Source: a virus
IMG/VR virus record: IMGVR_UViG_3300025759_000547
Location: 1 to 27,536 of that record
DNA: 27,536 bases
Direction: 5' to 3' (one strand)
Numbering within the stretch: the stretch's first letter is position 1; every line of letters starts with the position of its first letter. This document shows positions 16,301 through 24,257 of this stretch, piece by piece. The notes under the pieces are model-generated. The model was given only the letters and a program-made list of their open reading frames with translations. It did no database searches and had not been told where the DNA came from. The position numbers and the translations under genes are program-made.

Positions 16301-19300
16301 GAGCGGCAAGCCTCGCTCTATCTTCAACCGCATTGTTAAGTTCTTCAGGGGGCTTTTCGACACGGCAAAAGAGGCGAGTGCGGACTACGAGTCGTTTACC
16401 CAGTTCATCAATGACCTTGAGTCTGGCGCCATTGGCGAACGTCAGCGTGGACAGGTGCGTACCCTATACAGGCTGGAGCAAGTCGCCGGTCAGTTTATTA
16501 ACAGGAGGGGACCGGCAGGCGTCGCCACCCCGCAGGCGCAGGCCAAGGTGGAGAAGGTTAAGCTCCAGATCCCAGAGTCTGACGAGTTAATGGAAGAGGC
16601 TGGCATCGACGATATGATGTTTAGCCGGCGGCTTGAAAGAGCCGAAGAGCAGGGCTTCGATACCAGCGCCGTGTACTACCACGGATCTATGTCGCCAGAC
16701 ATCAAACGCTTCAAGGGCAGAACAGGCATGGGCGTTATCGCTGGACACTTTACCAGATCACGTCCATTAGCAGATACGTTTGCGGCAGGTGTTGCAAGAG
16801 AGGACGAAGCGGCAACATTATACCCAGTATTCCTCAGAAAGTTTATTGCTGACAACGAAACCGGCAAGTCGCTGTTTGCCGTCAGAGAGGCTGACGAGGT
16901 AGGCGCCCTACAGAATATCGCTGATACACTTGACAAGCCGTTTGCCGTGGTTCGTTTTGACCATCCACAACTCTTTCAGGACTTAACAGATTATTTCAAA
17001 GGACAGCTTGAAATAGCGCAACAGAACGCAAGTTTCACAGGGACCAAGTTACGTTCAGAGACGCAAAAAAACGTGGCGTCAAATTATCTCGAAGGCAGGT
17101 CTAGCCTAGATGAAACGGCATACAATCTTGCCGAAATCTTCCACGAAAGTTCAGCGCCGTACAGCTTTAGGCAGGTAAGTGAGGAGCCAGATGGCATTGA
17201 CTTTGAAGAGCTTGAGGTGCTGGCGCCATACATCAAGGAAGCTGGCTTCGCGGGATACAGGGATGTAGAGGAGGTTGGCGGCCCGTATAGCGCGGTTGCT
17301 ATTTTTGATCCTGCCGATGTCAAAGGTGTGTTCGCTGAGTACGACCCCACTGCCGTGCCAGAAGGCGCACGGTATGAAGATGACATCATGTTTTCAAGGA
17401 GGAGCGATGCAGGAGGTCTTTCTGCTAGGGAGATGTTTAGCGGAACCGACCCCGATATGTTCAACCGCGAGACGGGCGAGGTTGACTACCGCCTGAGACA
17501 TAAAAGCCGCAAGGTTGTAGTGGACATGCCCATTGATATGTTCTTGCATTTAGCCGCTTCTATGGAGGGCGCTCGCGCTGATAGCGAAGAGTTAGTGAGA
17601 GAGCTTGCAGAGGGCGGCAAGAGGTTCGACAGGATACCACTGCTCGCGCTGTCATTTGAGTCTGGGAAGCCTGAGCATAGATATGTATACGATCACGATG
17701 GTCGTCATCGCGCCCGCCAGTTAAAAAGCATGGGCTATGACACGGTCCCAGTGATGGTGATTGACGCCTCCATTCGCTGGGACTCTCAGTCTGAAGGTGA
17801 CTTCGATAGAGTGAAAACGTGGCCGAGAAGCATTCTTAATCAAGACCAAGATTTCGTTTTCCCCATGTTCCTAGACAGGAATGCCAACGTCAGGTATGGA
17901 CGGTTTGGGCCGCAGTCTGAAGATGACATCATGTTCAGCCGCAGGCGTGTCGGCACCACGGGCCAGTATGTTGGCGCCCCCAAGGGGATTGACACCCCGT
18001 CCAAACTGCGAACCCTGATTAAGACGGTGCGCGGCCTAGCCGAGGAGGGGGAGTACGGGCGTTTCTGGTACGAGAGGAGCGGGCGTCAAATACTTGACCT
18101 CGTTGGGGGTGACAAGTCAGAGGCAGAGAAGATTGTGCAGGCAATCGCAATTACCTCGGCTCAAACCCCAGTGCCCTCAAACTTTCAGTTTGCCCTTCAG
18201 GCCTATTACCAGCACAAAAACGGAGAGCCGATCCGCACGGGCATCTTCACATCTGACATGAGCACGAAGCTGGAGAATATGTTCAACGGCGTGCCGTGGG
18301 AAGGCAGGAAGACCAACAACTTTTACATCAACCTGATGCGGGAGATTGATCCCACGCTCGTGCAGGGCGTGACCAACGATCTGTGGATGATGCGGGCGTT
18401 CCAGTTTTTTGGAGATTCGCCTAGTGACGCTCAATACAACTTTGTCGAGGCAGAAACGAAGAAGCTGGCGAATCAGCTTGGCTGGGAGCCACAGCAGGTG
18501 CAAGCCGCAATATGGGTCGCCCTCAAGTCACGCATGGAAAGCAAAGAGGTCAAGGCCAAGACCGACGAGACCTCGGAGAAGAAGGGCTGGATTCGCTTTG
18601 ACAGGAATAGGAAAGGCAAGAAAGTCCGCGTCATTCTCGATGAAGCCAATCACCGCAAGAACTGGTTCAAGACGGCGATGGGACACTCGCCGACTCTTGA
18701 GGAAAGAGAGGCGGCCAAGTTCGACTACAAAGATGCGGCGCAGGCATCTTTGGCGCAATCAAGCTGGGAGAGCATCCCGAGCCGATCATCGGGCCACATG
18801 GCTGGCATATTTAATGCGCCGATAGAGCAGAAGCTCGACTACCACAAGCAGATGTCAATGGCGTTCTTGGACGACCAAGGCAACGACATTATTGCTAGGG
18901 CGTTAGGACTAGCATCGCCCGGATCTTTTGAGGCTCCCGGATATTTTGAAGGGCTGGCAAGTCCCGGCTCTCAAACACAGGCTGTTCTGCCTAAGAAGTT
19001 TAAGGGACAGCCACTGCAAGATGTCGAGCGTGCGGCTGTCGAACTGATTGAGGCGTACAGCGCGGCTGTTGGCATTCTCCTCAAGCAGGATGGCGTCGGC
19101 TATCACAGGCCATTCTACAAGAAAGGTCTAACTGAGTCTCAGGCCAACGCAATTGATGTTGATTTCGGTCGGCCCCTCACAATGGAAGAGATGACCGAGG
19201 TTGGCAATCTCTACGCCGAAGAGACTGGAGATGCCTACGCCGCCCCTGTATCAACACCTCAGGGCGTTCGGTTCATAAACTTCAACGTAGGCGAGGCCGA

Positions 19301-22300
19301 GGCTGAAGTCGCGAACCTAGCAAGGATGATGAGGGAGACTAAGGATCCAAGAGAAAAGGCCTCCATCAAGAAAGAACTTGATGAAAAGCGCAAGGCGCTG
19401 AAAAAGACGAATAAGCAATTTCAAGATGACATCAAGCGGGTGCTTGACAGGGCAAACCTGCCCGACTACACTGCGAAACTGTTTGTTTCGTACAATGGGT
19501 ATATAGGCAACGACTGGCTGGAGAATAGAAATGGCGAAGGGTACTTGGAGAATAGCAGACTCGCCGGACGACCCGATCTTCAACGACGAGTTAGTGATAT
19601 CGTCACACAGCTCGCCCCGAGGATCGAGGCAGTTGAAACCGAGTTCGCCGACAAGTACGGATGGTCTCCGAGGGAAGACCTCAACACGGCGTACAGAGCA
19701 AGGCCAGCCTCCCCAGAAATAAAAGACACAGATGCAGGCACCCTCGGTGAGGGCCAAGTCGCCTTCTCGCGTCGATCCGCAGACAGAAATGTAGAGCGAT
19801 CCAGTCAGGATGCCGTAAACAAGGTTCTGAAGTACGCAGAAGATGCCAAACCTGATGTTGCTGGCGCGGCAACCTTGCGGGCAGGCCCGTTTGCCTTTGC
19901 GATCAATTCTGGTTTCGCTGACCAAAACGGCTACGCTCCCACCTTCACTACCCCATCTCGCTCTTGGTTTGATCACGTTGTCTTTCAAGTTCAGGACAAG
20001 CTGACCGACCTCAAGGCAATCGAGGAGGCGATCAACGAAGCCAGAAAGGCGCGAGGTGAGCCACCTCTGGCGATTCAGGAGAGCGCCTATATAGGCGAAG
20101 AGACGATTGCTGGAAAGCTCGGTGAGTTTGACCGCAGGTTCCAGAGGAACGAACTGCAACCGCTTATCAATGATATGTCAGAGAGTGGCGTGTCGCTGGA
20201 TGAGATGGATGAGTTCTTGGTTCTGCGTCATGCAATCGAGCGTAACGAGCGGGTCCGGAGAATAAACCCATCTATACCTGATGCCGGCTCTGGCGAGTGG
20301 AATGGTCAAAAGCTAACCGATGACTACGTCAAAACACAGATGCTCGCCAAGTACGGCATGCGCTGGAATGACAAAAAAGGTGAGTGGGAAGGCGGCAACG
20401 ACCGCGCCAAAACAATGTCTAGGCTGGCGTCTAGGGTTGACAAGATCAACAGCACCACTCTGGCTATCTCTGAGCGAGGCGGCTTGCTGACCAAGCAAGA
20501 TCGTGAGTTTCTTGACGGCTTCTTCAAATACTACACACCCCTGCGCGGCATAGCGCAGGACGAGGACATTGCGGCAGAGACAAACAAAGGCACGGCTGGA
20601 TCGGGCGGAAGCCTGAGCATCGTAGGCAAAGAAGTTAAGCGTCTGATGGGGCGCCAGACAGAGGCAATCTCTCCGCTCGCCACGATAGTGTCTGATCGCG
20701 GCAGGCAGACCGCTAGGGCAGTAAAGAATGTGTCCTTCGGTAAGCGCCTCGTTGACCTTATCAAAAACAACCCCAACGACGAGGTTTGGCAGTTGATCTC
20801 GCCAGAAGATCCTCGTTACAAGCGAGCGTTCGACACTTCTTACACTTACGTTGGACCTGACAAGTCACGCTATGGCGAGCGCAAGTCTGACATATCCAAG
20901 GAAGGCGACAAAAAGAACTGGGTCAAGCGGGTCAGGGTGATACAAGACCCAGTCATAAACCCATACGGGCAAGAACTTCTCGGAGTGAAAGTGGACGGAG
21001 AGCAGTATTACGTTCACTTCGCCAACCCCAGCTTGCGAAAAGCCGCAATCAACCTTGATGCGGAAAGCGTAGGGTATCTTGTGGAGAAGCTGAACGGATT
21101 CACCCGTTTCATGTCGTATGTTAATACGAGCCTTAACCCAGAGTTTGTCATGGGTAACTTCGCCCGTGATGTGCAAACCGCCATATACAACATCATTGGC
21201 GAGCAGACGATGGAGGGCGGTAAAGCCGTCAACGCCAAGAAAATAGTTGGGCAGGTTCTTAAAAGAACGCTCCCGTCAGTCAAGGTGTTCTATAAAGGAT
21301 ACCGTGATCCAAGCAGTCTCACGGGGCAGGACGCAATAGATTTCCGTGAGTTTATGCAGGCTGGCGCAAAGACAGACTGGTTCCACTCAAAGCCTCCGGA
21401 GCAACAAAAGAAAAACATTGAGCTTATGGTGAGCATGGCAAATGGGACGTTTCGCGGGAACGCCGCCAAGGGCGTGCTTGCGGTCAAGGACTTCATTGAT
21501 GACGGCAACGCCGCCGTGGAGAACGGGGTCAGGCTTGCCACCTTTGTGGCGGCAAGGGACGCTATGCTTGCAAAAGGCATTGATCGAGACACCGCTGTAC
21601 AGCAGGCCGCTACTCTTGCCAAGAACTTGACGGTGAACTTCAACAGGAGAGGCAACTCGGGGCAGTTGCTGAATGGCCTCTATCTGTTCTTCAACGCATC
21701 TGTACAAGGCACCGTCAACACGTTGCGCGGCATGAACGTATTTGACCCTAACTCGTCAAGAACAAAGCAGGCTGTTGTCGGGGGCATCATCGGGTTCGGT
21801 GCGCTAATGGCGGCGCTTGCTGAATCGCTGATGGACGAAGAAGAGCTAGAGGACATCCCAGAGTACATCAGGGACAGGAACATGATTATCCCTGATGCGC
21901 TGTGGGGCGGTGATCCGAAGAAGTACACCACTATCCCACTGCCATACGGCTATAATGTGTTTTACAACCTCGGAGAGAACGCTTACCTTGTTAGCTCTGG
22001 CGCACTCTCTAAAGAGGATGCCGCCGTCAGGGCGACGAACGTGTTCTTGGGTTCGTTCAACCCGCTGGGGACATCGTCAAGCGAGACGTACATCGGGTCG
22101 CTACTCAAGACAGCAACACCGCAAATACTCAAGCCTGCGCTAGAACTCACAATGAACGAGAACTATTTTGGCGCTCCAATTTATCCGCCAGACAATCCTT
22201 TCGGTGGGTTTAGCGAGCCGCTATCCAGAAGGTCGTTCAAAAACACGGCGCCCCTGTGGAAGAACATTGCCGAGGGCGTCAGCACCTTCTTTGGTGGTAA

Positions 22301-22820
22301 CGAGTCAGAAGCAGGAGCCATAGAATTTCCACCAGACGCCATGAGCTATCTGATTGGATACTTTGGCGGTGGAGCAGGCACATTCGCGGAAAGGACATTC
22401 TTGAAGGTGCCTGCGGCTTTGCTTGATGAAACCGCAGAGCTTGAGGTCAGAGACATTCCGTTCGTGCGAAGGATACGCGGAGAGATTAACGCCCAGCCCG
22501 ACACGGAAAAGTATTACGAGCGCAGGGAGACGCTGGCCGCGAAGATGAATCAAGCCAACAAGGTTTTGCGTGGCGCAGAAAGAACCGCATATATGCGAGA
22601 CAATCGCGCATACTTCAACATGGTTGCCGCTTCCAAGGCCGCAGAGAAGACCTTGAAAAATCTCAGGTCATCGCTACGCGAGATACAAAAACTTAAAACG
22701 ATTAGTCCGGACAGGGCGATTGAGCTTGCCCAAAGAGAAAAGGCTCTGCAAGACAGGATTGACGCCGTCATCGAACGCTTTAATAATAGGTACGACGAGG
22801 TAGTAGGAAAAGACAAATAA
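13368..22820 (+). CDS. Giant polyvalent internal virion protein: metalloprotease-like, ART-like, ParB-like and LPD38-like domains
   Basis: A 3150-residue protein, 3 bases after the previous stop. The N-terminal FRQKYPAYNDVDDKVLADAL (7-26) is a usual start for large ejected phage proteins. A Gly-rich hydrophobic stretch follows (about 125-175). HEIVH (900-904) with EEAVAE (954-959) is a zincin signature. VYYHG (1102-1106), GHFTRS and a late AVAIFDPADVKGVF resemble an ADP-ribosyltransferase of the polyvalent type. DGRHRARQL (from 1444) followed by G-Y-D-T-V-P-V is a ParB-like nuclease-fold signature. RFWYERSG (from 1565) with AITSAQTPVP marks an unassigned domain. SLNPEFVMGNFARD (from 2588), NLTVNFNRRG (2753) and LYLFFNASVQG (2771) fit the LPD38 region. 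The end is a coiled coil. Linkers MFSRR at 1084, 1341 and 1522, and AFSRR at 2132, separate modules. Likely an ejected, T7 gp16-like core protein carrying host-directed effectors. Individual domain calls are from motifs only. Confidence 0.85.
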   Translation: MSALDAFRQKYPAYNDVDDKVLADALHEKFYSDMPIEDYYSQLGMGEKETSLFDDVVEFGQRTLGSAATQLSQVPSGLQERFFGEEGFGEDDQELVERNRRVAQNISDFFGYDEEYEGGAVDFLSGAIGGALPSYGTALAGAGAGLLFGGPVGALIGGGLGLLGASAVGAGANVSAGMEETARAVELGRIVSDEDYEDAMRNQAFIGLSEGLPVGREVARVFRFLSKTAAKDPKAVKTITDYLVSAAKQGTAEAFQEAAAGLASNANLQAYINPDIGITDSLASDLGAGGVAGAFFDVALNLATRKSRLAGLDDPDEVKPFPEELVAAEQELRDGIDAAEAARRERLSGRLETPAEPDPEVIGESLNSLLDQDEPTADDYKAFGQGVVAQMGDSFPTEPVFEIVQNDNGNFQIQDTSGQTYGREVTPQERVKLHPALTALNAQTVEESIFQNNRMVIEESAEDYSPEQTRTLHRLGRIALGPESLSYSAEAANYAGGTVPEKGFLPSLSPQEIIKNDIPRSQQTIAQRINVRRIKNNLPTTNRFALSEIRREIGNDVGRLADYESGTFRVDTLRALPFQVDGKFAVLPEAMNADGQMEVVGDYIFDRPATAAEKDAARSQGKRAPKRVKFTSVADASAYAAEVNRAKDSVGIPIKEIMGDPEFGVEKIRRILDQKNISSDVNSKEIKQLVALFTGRKLRKDQTIGDLTAAEGQLLYLKLSQLPRFNDPTKIPEFKLRPYTANQIATAQEYYQANGKDISRAELEYISGKPMADSAYKEVTRRAKQGAPQAQVDQEPIAALPAPSIAPDTKKILADAINRRLKALGLSDISGVVTDLVRDVERDADGNIYLNGVAKGADETVEGGYNRSGPKVIQVALDAIMARAKKPEDIESAVIEVLNHEIVHALRELDVITQQELQLLERLTTKYRKPDTNQTYAEWAAETYAGDTAVNISEEAVAEMIRDGISGRIIIDNKPAKLSGKPRSIFNRIVKFFRGLFDTAKEASADYESFTQFINDLESGAIGERQRGQVRTLYRLEQVAGQFINRRGPAGVATPQAQAKVEKVKLQIPESDELMEEAGIDDMMFSRRLERAEEQGFDTSAVYYHGSMSPDIKRFKGRTGMGVIAGHFTRSRPLADTFAAGVAREDEAATLYPVFLRKFIADNETGKSLFAVREADEVGALQNIADTLDKPFAVVRFDHPQLFQDLTDYFKGQLEIAQQNASFTGTKLRSETQKNVASNYLEGRSSLDETAYNLAEIFHESSAPYSFRQVSEEPDGIDFEELEVLAPYIKEAGFAGYRDVEEVGGPYSAVAIFDPADVKGVFAEYDPTAVPEGARYEDDIMFSRRSDAGGLSAREMFSGTDPDMFNRETGEVDYRLRHKSRKVVVDMPIDMFLHLAASMEGARADSEELVRELAEGGKRFDRIPLLALSFESGKPEHRYVYDHDGRHRARQLKSMGYDTVPVMVIDASIRWDSQSEGDFDRVKTWPRSILNQDQDFVFPMFLDRNANVRYGRFGPQSEDDIMFSRRRVGTTGQYVGAPKGIDTPSKLRTLIKTVRGLAEEGEYGRFWYERSGRQILDLVGGDKSEAEKIVQAIAITSAQTPVPSNFQFALQAYYQHKNGEPIRTGIFTSDMSTKLENMFNGVPWEGRKTNNFYINLMREIDPTLVQGVTNDLWMMRAFQFFGDSPSDAQYNFVEAETKKLANQLGWEPQQVQAAIWVALKSRMESKEVKAKTDETSEKKGWIRFDRNRKGKKVRVILDEANHRKNWFKTAMGHSPTLEEREAAKFDYKDAAQASLAQSSWESIPSRSSGHMAGIFNAPIEQKLDYHKQMSMAFLDDQGNDIIARALGLASPGSFEAPGYFEGLASPGSQTQAVLPKKFKGQPLQDVERAAVELIEAYSAAVGILLKQDGVGYHRPFYKKGLTESQANAIDVDFGRPLTMEEMTEVGNLYAEETGDAYAAPVSTPQGVRFINFNVGEAEAEVANLARMMRETKDPREKASIKKELDEKRKALKKTNKQFQDDIKRVLDRANLPDYTAKLFVSYNGYIGNDWLENRNGEGYLENSRLAGRPDLQRRVSDIVTQLAPRIEAVETEFADKYGWSPREDLNTAYRARPASPEIKDTDAGTLGEGQVAFSRRSADRNVERSSQDAVNKVLKYAEDAKPDVAGAATLRAGPFAFAINSGFADQNGYAPTFTTPSRSWFDHVVFQVQDKLTDLKAIEEAINEARKARGEPPLAIQESAYIGEETIAGKLGEFDRRFQRNELQPLINDMSESGVSLDEMDEFLVLRHAIERNERVRRINPSIPDAGSGEWNGQKLTDDYVKTQMLAKYGMRWNDKKGEWEGGNDRAKTMSRLASRVDKINSTTLAISERGGLLTKQDREFLDGFFKYYTPLRGIAQDEDIAAETNKGTAGSGGSLSIVGKEVKRLMGRQTEAISPLATIVSDRGRQTARAVKNVSFGKRLVDLIKNNPNDEVWQLISPEDPRYKRAFDTSYTYVGPDKSRYGERKSDISKEGDKKNWVKRVRVIQDPVINPYGQELLGVKVDGEQYYVHFANPSLRKAAINLDAESVGYLVEKLNGFTRFMSYVNTSLNPEFVMGNFARDVQTAIYNIIGEQTMEGGKAVNAKKIVGQVLKRTLPSVKVFYKGYRDPSSLTGQDAIDFREFMQAGAKTDWFHSKPPEQQKKNIELMVSMANGTFRGNAAKGVLAVKDFIDDGNAAVENGVRLATFVAARDAMLAKGIDRDTAVQQAATLAKNLTVNFNRRGNSGQLLNGLYLFFNASVQGTVNTLRGMNVFDPNSSRTKQAVVGGIIGFGALMAALAESLMDEEELEDIPEYIRDRNMIIPDALWGGDPKKYTTIPLPYGYNVFYNLGENAYLVSSGALSKEDAAVRATNVFLGSFNPLGTSSSETYIGSLLKTATPQILKPALELTMNENYFGAPIYPPDNPFGGFSEPLSRRSFKNTAPLWKNIAEGVSTFFGGNESEAGAIEFPPDAMSYLIGYFGGGAGTFAERTFLKVPAALLDETAELEVRDIPFVRRIRGEINAQPDTEKYYERRETLAAKMNQANKVLRGAERTAYMRDNRAYFNMVAASKAAEKTLKNLRSSLREIQKLKTISPDRAIELAQREKALQDRIDAVIERFNNRYDEVVGKDK
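17375..17935 (+). repeat. Exact 18-bp direct repeats flanking the ParB-like module
   Basis: The sequence tgaagatgacatcatgtt occurs at 17375-17392 and again at 17918-17935. The distance is 543 bp, exactly 181 codons, so recombination between the copies would remove the ParB-like module in frame. Both copies encode the E-D-D-I-M-F part of the recurring linker. The 5' and 3' flanks diverge immediately. Confidence 0.85.
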
Positions 22821-22837
22821 CTACACTGAGGGGCGTT

Positions 22838-24001
22838 ATGAATCTTGAGGAGTTTGCAGAGGGGCCGAGGCAGACCGAGGCGTTAGAGCTAAAGGCGAAG
22901 GGCTACACCAACAGACAGATAGCCAACAGCCTTGGCATCTCTGAAAGGAACGTGTATCGGTTGTTCCAGCGCATAAAAGGTCATGCGGCCAAGCGCGGCT
23001 ACAGCCCTGATTTCGACATGAACCACCCTGTCCCGCAGGGGTTCAAGGTCAAGGGCGTGTCCACCTACTACAACGATCAGGGCAAGCTCACCGGACAATG
23101 GGTCAAGTCTGCCACGGACGAGGAGCAAAGAGCGCAAGCCCTGCTCGACGCCGTAGAGAACGCGGCTACCGCCCTGCCAAAGTTCAAGCCCACCAAGCCC
23201 CCAGCCAGTTCAGACGAAAACCTCGCATCTCTTCTCACCATAACGGATTTCCACCTCGGCATGAAAGCATGGCGAGCCTCGGACGGCGACGACTGGGACG
23301 TGAAGATTGCTCGCGATGTATTTATGAACGCTATCAATGATATGTTGTCTGCAAGCCCCAAGTCCGGCACCGGCATTCTTAACCAGTTGGGCGACTTCCT
23401 ACACTGGGACGGACTTGTTCAGGTTACACCGACCTCCGGGCACCATCTTACCGGGGACGACCGCTATTCCAAACTTGTTGAGCTTAGCATTAGCGTGATG
23501 ACCGAAGCGATTCAGCTTATGCTGAAGAAGTACGGCAAGGTTGTCGTGGTACAAGCGGAAGGCAACCACGACCTAGCCTCCAGCGTGTGGATGCGAAAGT
23601 TCATCAAGCATAGGTTTGAAGACGAGCCTCGGGTGGAAGTAATCGACAACGAGTTCCCGTACTACGCCTATCAGCACGGAGAGATCATGCTGGGCTTCCA
23701 CCACGGGCATAAGATGCGTATGGCTCAGCTACAAAAGCTGTTTGCATCTGAGCCTAGATTCAGGAAAATCTGGGGTTCCTGCCGCCACGCATATATCCAT
23801 TGTGGGCACCTGCACCATGAGCGAGTTCTGGATGATGCTGGCGCCACGATAGAACAGCATCCGACCCTCGCGGCTCGCGACAATTACAGCAGTTCCCACG
23901 GGTACGTCAGCCAGCGCGGGGCGAAGATCATTACTTATGACAAGTTAGACGGTGAGGTACACCGAGTTACTGTGAGGCCGAGGCATGACCAAGCTGGTTG
24001 A
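22838..24001 (+). CDS. HTH-metallophosphoesterase fusion
   Basis: A 387-residue protein with a good Shine-Dalgarno (GAGGGG). Residues about 12-48 form a helix-turn-helix of LuxR/sigma-4 style (LELKAKGYTNRQIANSLGIS, ERNVYRLFQRIKG). From about 130 there is a full calcineurin-like metallophosphoesterase set: TDFHLG (D137, H139), LGDFLHWDG (D186), EGNHD (N243, H244, D245), HHGHK (H289, H291) and CGHLHHE (H324, H326). All usual metal ligands are present, so phosphodiesterase or phosphatase activity is expected. The substrate is unknown; DNA ends or cyclic nucleotides are possible. The HTH suggests it acts on or near DNA. I recall this fusion in other phages, often with no assigned role. It is expressed with the late genes and overlaps the next gene by 17 bases. 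Confidence 0.85.
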   Translation: MNLEEFAEGPRQTEALELKAKGYTNRQIANSLGISERNVYRLFQRIKGHAAKRGYSPDFDMNHPVPQGFKVKGVSTYYNDQGKLTGQWVKSATDEEQRAQALLDAVENAATALPKFKPTKPPASSDENLASLLTITDFHLGMKAWRASDGDDWDVKIARDVFMNAINDMLSASPKSGTGILNQLGDFLHWDGLVQVTPTSGHHLTGDDRYSKLVELSISVMTEAIQLMLKKYGKVVVVQAEGNHDLASSVWMRKFIKHRFEDEPRVEVIDNEFPYYAYQHGEIMLGFHHGHKMRMAQLQKLFASEPRFRKIWGSCRHAYIHCGHLHHERVLDDAGATIEQHPTLAARDNYSSSHGYVSQRGAKIITYDKLDGEVHRVTVRPRHDQAG

Positions 24002-24257
24002 TTTCAAGAAGCCTGCCCCGTGGGAGACAATACAGGAGATGGCTGAGTCTTTTGCTGAGAGAGTTGGCGGCGAGGACAACGAGCTATCCTCTTCCATAAT
24101 CAGCGCGGTTATTATGTACCGCTACAAGGACGGCACCGTTTCTTTTGAGTGTAACGAGAACGCCTCTGCGCTAGATGTGGGCATGATGGCGGCGGCTGTT
24201 CACATGGCGTGCATCTTTGAGATGACAGGGATGGACGAGGACGAGACGGTTCACTGA
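23985..24257 (+). CDS. Small acidic phage protein of unknown function
   Basis: A 90-residue acidic protein that starts 17 bases before the end of the metallophosphoesterase gene, with a purine-rich GAGGCCGAGG just upstream. The middle (SSIISAVIMYRYKDGTVSFE) looks like two beta strands. A helix rich in small and hydrophobic residues follows (ALDVGMMAAAVHMACIFEMT), then an acidic tail. I do not recognise the family. Coupling suggests it works with the metallophosphoesterase. Its last 7 bases overlap the end of the opposing PD-(D/E)xK-like gene, closing the + strand operon. Confidence 0.65.
   Translation: MTKLVDFKKPAPWETIQEMAESFAERVGGEDNELSSSIISAVIMYRYKDGTVSFECNENASALDVGMMAAAVHMACIFEMTGMDEDETVH

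Noticed and set aside
19317-20159. - strand open frame of 280 residues inside the giant gene
   Set aside because: The giant + strand frame is continuous for 3150 codons with domain motifs on both sides; no - strand ribosome site or recognisable protein is visible.
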